64,000 bases of DNA, taken from NCBI GenBank assembly GCA_004335835.1, contig RWJK01000732.1, forward strand, positions 1 through 64,000, written 5' to 3'. The notes beneath the pieces are model-generated. The model was not told where the DNA came from. It made no database searches and was given only the letters and a program-made list of their open reading frames with translations. Source of the DNA: Scenedesmus sp. ARA3 (taxonomy: Eukaryota > Chlorophyta > Chlorophyceae > Sphaeropleales > Scenedesmaceae). Position numbers and translations under genes: made by a program. Positions 11,525 through 22,234 of the stretch are shown here, in pieces (the first letter of the stretch is position 1; the number at the start of each line of letters is the position of its first letter).

Positions 11525-12589
11525 CTACTGTATGAAGGTCTTGATGGTGCCTGTCAGCAGGTAGCTGCCAGGCATGGCAGCAGACGTGGGCATGAGGCAG
11601 GTGACCTTGTTGCTGGTCACGTCCACGCCGTTGATCCACACAAAGCCAGCCACGTTGCTGGGCAGCAGCTGGTCAGGCACCTGAGCAGCAGCAGCAGCAG
11701 CAGTAGCAGCAGCAGCAGCAGGGGCAGATGTTGCAGCAGATGCTGGCCAGACGCCAAGCAAGTACGTGGCTAGGCAGCTCCCGCTACGCACCACATAAGC
11801 TGCAAGGCAGGCTAGCGAGGGGTGCAGCATACGCACGGCACTGCCTCCTGCGTGTTTGAACTGCCCACCGCCACGTCACATTACTATCCCATGCTTGCCG
11901 CCGACTCTCACATTGGCATCACCACGGCCCCAAACCAAGATGAACAACCTGTAAACAAAGTCAAACACGGTCAAGCCACAGCCGCCGCCCACCTGTGCGT
12001 GTGACACTGCCAGCAGCGACTGCTCCAGCTCCGGTGACACCACCACGGGCGTCACCTTCAGCGGGTTGGCGGCACGCGCCTGGCCCAGCGGCAGCGCAGA
12101 GCTAGGCGGCCGCGGGCCCGTGCCTGCTTGACATGCAGGAGATACAACATAGCATGATGGAAGGCTCAGTGAGACACCCTGAGCAGATTGCCGGCACGCG
12201 CCTGGCCCAGCGGCAGCGCGGAGCTAGGCGGCCGCAGGCCCGTGCCTGCAGCACGCACGGCACAGCACACGTGTGAACGGCAGCTGGCCAACTGTTCGCC
12301 CCTCTGGCGAGGAGTAACACTCTTGAGATGCCAGCAAGAGGGACAGGCAAAGGGACACCGACGCAGATTTGACACATCAACGCCCTCACCTGAGCGGAAC
12401 ACGCGCATGTTGGTGGCGTCCAGGTCAACAGAGGCCGGCTGCAGCCCGCCGTCAGGCCCGTAAAAGTACTCCTTGATGCGCGCCGCGCGCGCCTGCTGCC
12501 GCGCGCTGCTGCTGCGCTGCGCGACGCCGCCCGACTTGTACAGCTTCACGACTGACACAGTCTTACCCATGGCCCCCACCTCACTCTGC

Positions 12590-12625
<36 letters not shown>

Positions 12626-15600
12626 GCAACAGCAGTGTTGCAGCCATTGGGTTGCGCTTCAGTCAGGTGACAGATCAACGAAGTTGGTGACGCAGCTGCA
12701 CTGCTGCGGATCTGGGCGCTGCTGTACACGTAGCTTGATGAGTGGCTACAGTAGAAACTGCAGGGGGCTGCAAAAGGTGGCACAGAGGAATGACCTGTGC
12801 TGAGCAGACACTGACATTGTGCAGCATGCATGCCAGGGCTGTGTTGCAGCTTATGCTGCAGCTGTTTGCCAAGCTGCTCCTTGAGCAAGCTACATATGAA
12901 GATATATTAGACTCACCCAGACCAGAACAGATTATTCAAGTCATGCTATACAACTCGAATGTGTACGCAGCGCACTCACTTTGAGTTGGTTGGTGAGCTG
13001 TGTGAAGAGCCTGTCCTGCTCCATCACCAGCACCACATCAGCCTGCAGTAGCAGCAGCATCAGCAGCAGCAGCAGCAGCAGCAGAAACAGCAAGTTGTTG
13101 CAACATCAACCAATGTAACACTGTCCTGCTCCACCACCAGCACCACGTCAGCCTGCGGGCATCAGCGATGAGCATCAGCAACTTGAACACAACGTGGCCC
13201 AAAAGCTGCAGGGACCGGCTCCGCAGCAGCTCAGAAGCCCACTCCGTCAACATACACAAAACAGCAGCACAACAGTACAGCAGTACAACGGTACAGCACT
13301 ACAACAGCAGCATGGACTGGCAGTACTTTGAGTGACTTGATGGCGTGCAGCAGCAGCTCATGCCGAGCCCGACAACGTACCCCATGGTGCTGACCACCAT
13401 GCCTGGGTGATAAGGAAAAGTCATAACCTTGGAATACCATCCATTGTAACACTCTGCCTTCATCATGCCTTGCTTTTCCAGCACGATCCCAACAACTTGA
13501 GAACAAAGCACGCTGCAGGCACCCACACCAGTACAGCAGGCCAGTTACGATCCAAATCTTGTGGACATACTCACATCTGTTGTAGCCGCACCTTGAGTGA
13601 CTTGATGGCGTGCAGCAGCAGCTCGTAGCCCAGGCCATCCACGTAGCCCATGGTGTTGACCACCTTGCCTGATCGATAAGAACAGCAAACCTTGGAACAA
13701 CCACCTATTTAACAGTCTGCCCTCATCATGCCTTGCTTCTTCAGCAAAGGTCCCAGCAACTTACAAGCTCGCGGCAGGCACAACAGCAATACAGCAGATC
13801 AGGTTGTTGGATCCTGATTACGGTAACACGACTGGTTTGCTGTCTCACCTTGAGTGACTTGATGGCGTGCAGCAGCAGCTCGTAGCCCAGGCCATCCACG
13901 TAGCCCATGGTGTTGACCACCATGCCTGCAGCAGCCACCTCAGGAGAACTGGACGCCCTGCTGTCAAGCACGCTGCACAGCTTGTCCACCAGGTACTGCG
14001 GCAGCAGCAGCAGCAGCAGCAGCAGCTCTACGAGACAACAGGCGTTGGGAGTGACATAAGATAACTGAGGGAAGCAGCAGCGAGCTGGAGGCCCTGCTGT
14101 CAAGAACGCTGCACAGCTTGTCCACCAGGTACTGCGGCAGCAGCACCAGCACCAGCAGCAGCAGCAGCAATCTGGTATGCTGGAGAAAAGTGTGTACAGC
14201 TTGCAGGCACGCACCTCAATGAGACTACAGGGGCTGGGAGTGACATAAGATAACTGAGGCAAGCACCAGCAAAGTGCCAGGCATCAATAACGTAAAATTG
14301 CCGGCCCTGCTGTTGTATGCACATGAAACGTCACCCAGTTGTTTGTCTGACATATATGTGTCAGCCAGACTGAGTGCGACGCAATGATTCCTAGTAAGAC
14401 AGCACTTCTTGATGTCAAGATGCGCACCCTGTACAGCTCCTCCTGCTTGTCTGGTGAGGTGTGGCCGAAGAAGTAAACCAGCGGCGCCTGCAGCACAAAA
14501 AGAAAAAATAAAATGATAAATTGTCAATGTTACACAGCAGCAGCAAAAACACCAACGTGGCTTTGCCACAGTTGTTGAAAGATCCCATGGAAGCTGCCAT
14601 GCAGCCTCCCTGCCATAGATTCGGTTGAGACTCGCTTGTAGCATCACAGCGCATACACACATAGCGCCCTGCCCAGATGCAGGCAGACGAAGCTGTGCCG
14701 TTGCTGCATGTGCCTCAGCAACATAACAAGCGTGCACCTGCCTGTGTGGGGTAGCCTTCCTCTATTGTAATGGGGGCCTCCACAGGTGTGGCAGCAAGGC
14801 ACCCGGGCACTGTTATGCTGCCTTGTCCTGCAGGGCAAGCAGCGGCAGGCAGCAGCAGACATGTTTGCGGCTGAGGTTCCTTCCGATGTTGCGCATCGTG
14901 TGCCACGTGCAACTTGGGTGCAAGTGTCTGAGGACTGGGCAACTTGCAATTGAGAAAAACAAAATGGCGAAGCAAACACAGCAACGCACCTATGTCTAGG
15001 TCCACGTATGTGGGTTGGTGCTGTGCTCTTACTGCCCACTTGAGCAGCATGCGGTACATGCTGCTCTTGCCGCTATCCGTGGGCCCTGCCACCACCACGC
15101 GGGGGCCCTGGCTGCCACAAGATACGCATGCACACATTTAAATTTTATGCGACATTTCAGCCAGCAACAGCATGCTCTGCAGCTCTTCAGCAAGCATCAA
15201 CCAACTGTGAAAAACTGTTTGACGGTTCAAATGCTCACCTATATCTAGGTCCACGTATGTGGGTTGGTGCTGTGCTCGTACTGCCCAGTTGAGCAGCATG
15301 CGGCACATACTGCCGCTGTCTGCTGGCCCAGCCACCACCACGCAAAGCCCCTGGCCGCCACAAGATACACATGTGCACATCTAATTCCATGCGGCATTTC
15401 AGCCAGCAACAGCATGCTCTGCAGCTCTTCAGCAAGCATAAACCAACTGTGAACAACTTTTTGACGATTCAAATGCTGACCTATGTCTAGGTCCACGTAT
15501 GTGGGTTGGTGCTGCGCTCGTACTGCCCAGTTGAGCAGCATGCGGCACATGCTGCTCTTGCCGCTGTCAGTGGGGCCAGCCACAAACAAACAAGCCCAGC

Positions 15601-15945
15601 ACGACGCATGCTCTTCAGGCCCCCAGCAAGCATTAGCTGATTCAACATCATGGCCTATTCATCTACGCAACAGGCCGTTGATTGAGCCCACCAGTGCCCT
15701 AAGGCATGTGCCGCATGAACAAACAACCTACCTATGTCTAGGTCCACGTATGTCGGCTGGTGCTGTGCTCGTACTGCCCAGTTGAGCAGCATGCGGCACA
15801 TGCTGCTCTTGCCGCTGTCAGTGGGGCCAGCCACCACCACGCGGGGGCCCTGGCCGCCACTCGCTTGCGCCTCCTGGCGCAGGTTGTGCAGCACTTGGTG
15901 GCAGTTGATGTAGGAGACGTTTGGGGTGTCCTCTGCCACGTAGCT

Positions 15946-15996
<51 letters not shown>

Positions 15997-16775
15997 GCAG
16001 GAGGTGAGAGGTTGTGCAGCACTTGGTGGCAGTTGATGTAGGACACGTTTGGGGTGTCCTCTGCCACATAGCTGCAGCAGCAGCAGCAGCAGCAGCAGCA
16101 GTTGCGGAACGTGCCGCGGCAGAGGCGTCAACCGCCCAAAATAATGAGCATGCAGGGTAGCGCGCATTGATAGAGGCTGTGCTGTCAATCATCGTCAATC
16201 ATGCAAGCTGCGACACGATGGCTCACCAGGAGCTACAGCTTGCAGAACCATCTGGGCAACCAGTTGCGCAGACGGATGTCACCGGCATATACTTCAGGTC
16301 ACCTGCTGCTTCTGTGTTTGCCGCTACACAGAAACACTTCTTGCTGGATGCATTGATGTCTGACTATCTAGCCGCTGCCGCTGCCGCTGCTGCTGATTCT
16401 GCTGCTGCCTAAAAGAGCTGGATGTCCCACGTACTTGCTGCAAACACAGTGACACATTCACATGCGCCCTGGCTCGTCAGCAACAGCCAAGCCTAGAGTG
16501 CCAAACTGTCAAGAGGGTGATGGCACTACGCCAAGCGCCCCGTGCCAACTGACAAGGCTCTATCATTTGCGAAACCCAACATTGGCGTTGCCGCAAACCA
16601 CAAACCCCAGCGTTTTGCCACTCACACAAAGTCTGGCTCTCCCTCAATGGCCAGCTTGCAGCCGTGCCAGGTGAACACTGCCAGCGCATTGCCGCGCAGG
16701 CTCACTTTGCTGCCCAGCTGCAGCTCAGCACCAAAGATCTCCGCAGAGCCCTCCAGCAGCTGCAAGCAGCAACAG

Positions 16776-16807
<32 letters not shown>

Positions 16808-17453
16808 ATGAGAAAAAGGGTGGTCACGCAAGCAATCAGACTGTTGCAGGCTCTTGCCGGCGCTTGCCGTTGTTGTTGATGCCCAGCAATTGCAATGCAG
16901 CTCCTGCCAGCCGGCATGCATGTGACAGGTGCTGCCCTGCACTGCGTTGCTGCTGCTGCTGATTTCATGCTCCAGTCAGCTTTCCTGCAAGCTAAGCTGC
17001 ATACGTAAGCTTGTCCTGCAAGCGGAATCGTGGTTCCATGCACAATGACGAGGGAGTTGCTCGTGCTTGCATGCTGCTGAGCTGTCGCACACTTACTGTC
17101 ACAAACACATCCTTGTCCTTGTTTGCCTCCAGCCGAAGCTCTTGCAGCTGCAAAACATGGGTGCATGTGCGTTGATGCACAGAGCGGCAGCAGCAGCAGC
17201 ACTGCTGTTAAGGCGCTGAATGGTTGCAGCTGCTGGAAGCCAGAACTACAGCTGCTGCCACGCCCTTCCAATGCTGATTGTTGCGTCATCGCAGAAGAGT
17301 TTACTTCATGCAAGTATCATGGCTGGACCTGTATGTAGCTGACAATTGCAGGGGCGCAAGTCAGCCAGCCTCACAGGCAACAAGTGACAGAGCAAACAGG
17401 CACTGGAGGAGAGGCCAGCTGCTGCTAACCTGTTTCAAGCTATACTCTGTCAT
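11525..17453 (-). CDS. CLP1: Polynucleotide 5'-hydroxyl kinase / pre-mRNA cleavage factor CLP1
   Basis: Eleven exons join in phase to 419 residues, close to the family's 425-445. Minus-strand coordinates: 17453-17430, 17147-17097, 16759-16626, 15943-15732, 14827-14742, 14487-14428, 13995-13849, 13042-12980, 12585-12390, 12123-11993 and 11680-11525. The N-terminal beta domain has [13 protein letters not shown] and [15 protein letters not shown]. The kinase core has the Walker A motif GPTDSGKSS, then [29 protein letters not shown] and [20 protein letters not shown]. The C-terminal domain has [29 protein letters not shown] and [17 protein letters not shown]1 acts in cleavage factor II of mRNA 3' processing and, in some lineages, in tRNA splicing. 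Exon 1 codes only eight residues. Intron 5 appears to use a GC donor (14741). Seven exon edges are echoed in adjacent introns. It is divergent from the malate dehydrogenase gene. Confidence 0.97.
12190..12255 (-). repeat. Echo of CLP1 exon 10 head with acceptor
   Basis: CGTGCTGCAG is followed by GCACGGGCCTGCGGCCGCCT on the minus strand, matching the true exon 10 start at 12123. The frame stays open for about 25 codons and then stops after LLRVSH. It lies between exons 9 and 10, upstream of the true exon 10. Confidence 0.85.
13110..13680 (-). repeat. Echoes of CLP1 exon 7 tail (two) and exon 8 head
   Basis: Copies of the exon 7 end ([22 protein letters not shown] plus a donor-like site) lie at about 13587-13668 and 13318-13410. 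The first keeps the frame; the second is frameshifted. A head echo of exon 8 (GCTGACGTGGTGCTGGTG, after CCCGCAG) lies at about 13113-13157. Tail copies are downstream of exon 7 and the head copy is upstream of exon 8. Confidence 0.85.
14080..14137 (-). repeat. Echo of CLP1 exon 7 head with acceptor
   Basis: GCTGCCGCAG is followed by TACCTGGTGGACAAGCTGTG on the minus strand, then the copy diverges (SVLDSRASS). It sits about 140 bp upstream of the true exon 7 acceptor at 13995, with a (CTG)n block in front of both. Confidence 0.87.
14990..15590 (-). repeat. Three echoes of the CLP1 Walker A exon tail
   Basis: Copies of the exon 4 end ([16 protein letters not shown] ... PTYVDLDIG plus donor) lie at 15481-15590, 15239-15360 and 14990-15117, spaced about 245 bp apart and from the true end at 15732. 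The 14990 copy is intact over about 43 residues including GPTDSGKSS. The 15239 copy has lost part of the P-loop. Donor-like GT follows each copy (GTCAGC, GTGAGC, GTGCGT). The about 130 bp of intron between copies (for example GCTCTGCAGCTCTTCAGC) is duplicated too. Confidence 0.92.
15944..16075 (-). repeat. (CAG)n tract and echo of CLP1 exon 4 head
   Basis: A CAG run at about 15945-15991 directly precedes the true exon 4 acceptor. A second acceptor plus exon head at 16025-16072 repeats CTGCAG and the codons for [20 protein letters not shown], then runs out. Its own CAG run follows at 16074-16100. The pair looks like a duplication with endpoints in the triplet tract. Confidence 0.9.
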
Positions 17454-18008
17454 GCTGCCAGCGCAGTGGTTCAAGCACCACTAGGAGTTCATGCACTGTC
17501 ACAGTCTGCCTAGCTGGAGATGTTGGGTTGCTGCTGCAGCCCTGTTGGCAGTGCTGGCTCTGCCGCAGCGCTGATCCAGTGCACAGCAGTGAAGGCTACC
17601 ACTGCGGCATCATTCAGATGATGTCGTGTCACAATCTAAGCTGATAACACCTCACACGTGGACGAAGACCATATGAAGCAGCAACAGCAGCAGAGCAGCA
17701 GCAGTTCACACACCCTAGGTAGTGGTGAACAGATGGCAGGGTTTGAGAGTAGGTATCCAAAGCATCACTTGAGAGGTGATCTAATGATTCTTTGGATTAC
17801 CAGTGCACTTTGCTGATCACGAATTTACGCCGCGCCATGTCATAAAAGTAACTGTCAGTAAGGGTGTGAGAAAGCCCGTATGAAGTGCAGCCTTGTGCTC
17901 TGATCACCACGCTAACGCCTTTCCTGACTTCAACTGCTCACTGTGACAGTTTAGACGGAGCGCAGTGTCAGCGCTGGAATATTTTCGGTTGCGAAAAGCC
18001 CCAGCACG
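17454..18008. promoter_or_regulatory. Divergent promoter region CLP1 / malate dehydrogenase
   Basis: The 555 bp between the two start codons contain no exon. An AT-rich GGAATATTTTCGG lies about 35 bp upstream of the malate dehydrogenase ATG and may lie in the core promoter or 5' UTR. Both genes begin with very short first exons (24 and 16 coding nt). Confidence 0.55.
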
Positions 18009-19045
18009 ATGCAGCTCAGCGCAGGTAAGACCTTATCACGTTACAGCAGTCTTTTACAAATGAATTTGAAGCAGATCTGACGTTCGCGGCTGCATGCACA
18101 GGTCAGACAACCCGGGCAAGCGCCTTTACCGGCCAGCGCGTAGGTGTCCATGCAGTGGCACGCCCAGGCGCTGCAAAGGCGCGCAGGACTATGCCAGTTG
18201 TGGAGGCTAAGCGCGTAGCAGTGCTGGGAGCAGCTGGTGGCATCGGGCAGCCCCTGTCACTGCTGCTCAAGATGAACAAGTGCGTCACGGAGCTGGCGCT
18301 GTTTGATGTGGCTCCCCTCGTTAAGGGCGTTGCAGCAGACCTCAGCCACTGCAACACTCCCGTGCAGGTGGGTGCAGCGACTTCGCTTGAGCTGGCAGCG
18401 GCAGCGGTTGTCAGCAGTTTGCTTGATCAAACGTGACCCGACAGCAAGGGTTTGTTAGCACGGATGGCATGAGTCGTAAAGGGCCAGTGAATGGACGTGT
18501 GATATACGGGAAAGTGCATTGTGCAGCGCAGTGGGGTGAGCAGCAGCTGGGTGTGTGCATGCTGTGGTGCAGCAGGTCATCGCCCGCAGTGCAGGTGCCA
18601 CTTGAACTGTTTGTCTACTACTAGTGCACTGCTGTAGTCTGCAAATGCCCTCTCTGTTCTACAGTGCACACTGCTATCTATAACCACACATGTGGTTGCA
18701 AGGTAAGCTGCTTGTCGACAGTGCAGCACAGTTGCAGTACACTGAGCAGTTTCGTTGTTCGCCTGCATGCTGCTTACGGTGCCCTCACATCAAACGACTG
18801 CATTGCTTCTGCAACTCCACATGCAGCCGTCAGCAGCAGTGCAAACGCCATCGCTTGGCTACAGGCTTGCACTCAGCAGCAGCCTGCTGAGCGTGTCTGG
18901 ACACCTCCTGCGGACTCTGTTGCTTTGGCTGTTGCCATTCACAACTTCCAAACAGGTGTCAGCGCTCATAGGTGACGCTGCACTTAAGGCATGCCTCAAG
19001 GGCTGCTGCTGTTGCGTCAGTGCTTTATTTCAGTTCAGTGGAACA

Positions 19046-19097
<52 letters not shown>

Positions 19098-22000
19098 AAT
19101 CACAACAGGTGTCAGCACACATGGGTGACGCTGAGCTGGAGGCATGCCTCAAGGGCTGCGAGCTGTTTGTCACTCCTGCTGCAAAAACACTAGTGATAAT
19201 GAAGCCAAAACCCTGCACCCACCCTCTTCTCACTCCTGCGGCCGGGATGCTGCTGCTGCTGCTGCTGCTGCTGCTGTCTTTGATGCACAGGTGTCAGCAC
19301 ACGTGGGTGATGCCGAGCTGGAGGCGTGCCTCAAGGGCTGCGAGCTGGTTGTCATTCCTGCTGGAGTGCCGCGCAAGCCAGGCATGACTCGTGATGACCT
19401 GTTCAACATCAACGCAGGCATTGTCATGAACCTGGTCACCGCCTGCGCAAAGTACTGCCCCAATGTGAGTGAGCACTCAGGTTTCAGGGGGTTTACGAAG
19501 GATCCAGTTGTAGTAGCAGCAGCTGAATGACCTGTTTTATATGTACGCGGGCATCGTGATGCACCTGGTCACCGCTTGTGTGTAGCACTGCCCCAACGTG
19601 AGTGTTTTTTGTTCTGCATAGAAATTGGGTGGTTGGTGACTGTCTCAAATCAACGCCGTTTTCTTGGTGAAATTGATCACTGCGTGTCCAAAGTACTGCC
19701 ACAACGTGACAGGTTCTGGACTAGGGTTATCAGGTACCAGCTGGGTGGGGCGCCTTGAACAGCAGAGGTCAGCAGTGGACGCCTGGTGGTGCAGAAGTTC
19801 TGTGTGCACAGCAGACCTATTTTCACACAGCAGCACAATTGGGAGCAGCAGAGGCATGGAGCAGCTGCGAGCAAGGGCCTTCTCAAACGTGTTGCCGCTG
19901 CTGCTGGTGGTGGTGGTGGTGCTGCTGCTGTTGTCGCAATGCAGGCCATCCTGGAGATTATCTCCCACCCCGTGAACAGCTGTACAACAGCACGGCGCCT
20001 ACCATCATGATGGGTTTTGATAACTCCACAAGCAAACACACACCAACACCTGCTGCTGCTGCTGCTTCAATCGCTGTATTACAGGCCATCCTGGAGATCA
20101 TCTGCAACCCCGTGAACAGCACGGTGCCCATCGCCAGCGAGGTGCTCAAGGCGGCTGGCTGCTACGACCCACGCAAGCTGCTGGGAGTGACCACGCTCGA
20201 TGTCGTGCGCGCCAACACCTTCGTGGCGCAGGTGAGGTTGGAGGTTTGCTATGCATGGCGCCATCTATCCACCATTGTGTGTTTCGCACGGCGCTGCAGC
20301 TGCGGCATGAGCTGTCACGTGTGTGGTGCGCAGGGCCGGATAGCTGGCTGTGAGGTGGTGATATACATGCAGGCTTTGGTATGATATATTTGAGTTGGCA
20401 AGCTGCTGGGGGTGACCACGCTGGACATGCTTGCCGACACCTTTGTGGTGCAGGTGAGGCCACTTGGGGCATGTTCCACGTGTGTGTTTCGTATGGCTCT
20501 GCTGCTATCTGTGCAGCTGGAGGTTTTGCTGTCATGTTCCTTGCGCCTGGCTGCGGTTTTGCAGTTGGTTACCTGTGCATGTTTCTGGTTAAAGCACAGA
20601 TGTGCAGTCAGGGCTGCAGGTGTCAGTGCCTATGTGCTGTTCCGCTTCACACGACTGGTGGGCTCATAACCTGTTGAAGGCAACTGGTTGCCAGCCCACC
20701 GTGTGCAAGAGACCAGGACAAGCACTGCACCACCTGCCTTGCTGTAACATGCATGGTTGCTGCATGCTTTCAACTCTTTGACATAGCTGTTAGTACTTGT
20801 CTCCACACATGTCCTTTTTTACTGCTCCATTGCGCACGGCTGGTGGCTCCTCTTGACCTGCTGATAAGCAGCAGGTTGCAAGGCCACCAGCGGTTTGCAT
20901 GGGAACAGTGTGTGCACTGCACAACTTGCCTGCCTTGCTGCGATGCTTGCATGGTAGCTGTTGGTTTTGGTGTGTTGACAGCGCCTGCTGATGCCAGTGT
21001 AAATGTGCTGCTCCGCTGCACACCGCCGGCGGGACCATACTTGATCAGCGCATCAGGTTGCAATCCCACCCGCGCTGTGCACAGGATCAGTGCACGCGCT
21101 GCACTGATAGCTCTGCTGCAATGTGTGCATGGTTGCGCCAGTGCTGTGGTGCTGCTCTACTGCATACGGCCGGCGAGCTCATAACCTGTTGGATAGCAAC
21201 TGGTTATCAGCCCATCGGCGCTGTGCATTTGAACAGGACGTGCACTCCACCACTAGCTTTGCTCCGCATGCATGCAACTAGTGCACAAGACAACACGTGG
21301 CCTGCCAGTTGCTGCTGCAAGAGCGTGCCCTATGCCGATGCACATGAGTTATGGGCTCATAACCTGTGGAAGGTTGTGAAGGCCATACCTCGTGTGCTTG
21401 AGCATAGCACCATGCACAGCCTGCGCATGGCTGCGTTGTTGTTCAAACTGCTGTATCTTCTGGGTTTCTGCATCGAGTGCTGTCATGGCATATGGAGGCC
21501 TTGTGGCGCATGCAGCGTGCCTGATAGTTGCTGCTGCAAGTATGTGTTCCTCATAAATGTCCATGTCTAATGGTCTCATAACCTGTGTCAGGTTCCGAGG
21601 CCATCAGGTGTGAGCTGTTATGAACAACACATACTTGTTTGTAAGCCACTTTCAAATGCAAAATGCTCAACCACACGACAGTGCTTGTGCTTGCTTGTAG
21701 TTTGGGCTTATTGCTACTTTTGCGGGGTTGCTGCATTCAAGCGCAGTCAGCATGTGACATGTTGGTGGCGTAACCAGACAAGCTTTCATGGCTTAGTTGT
21801 GCTACAGCAACAGGTGTGTTGGCCTGCTTGTATGCTGATGTATAGTGTGCATGCTACTGCTGCTGCCGCCGTGCTGTCGGTGTGTTGATCCCACGCTGCT
21901 GCTGCTGCTGCTGTGCTGACATGTGCTTGTTGCTGCTGCTGCAGGCCAAGGACCGCGACCCGAAGGAGGTGGATGTGCCATTGCTGCTGCTGCTCTTGCC

Positions 22001-22202
22001 AAACTGCGCATGCTGCTGCCGCTGCCATTCTGTGCAGGCCAAGGACCACGACATGAAGGAGGTGGATGTGCCATTGCTGCTGCTGCTGTATTGACTTGTG
22101 CATGCTGCTGCTGCTGCTGCTGCCATTCTGTGCAGGCCAAGGGCCTTGGACCTGAAGGAGGCGGATGTGCCATTGCCGCTGCTGCCCTTCGCCGAACTGC
22201 GC

Positions 22203-22234
<32 letters not shown>

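Noticed and set aside
14990..15590. Separate CLP1 pseudogenes
   Set aside because: Only the P-loop exon tail is copied, in phase with intron sequence and inside the functional gene, so intragenic echo is the better description.
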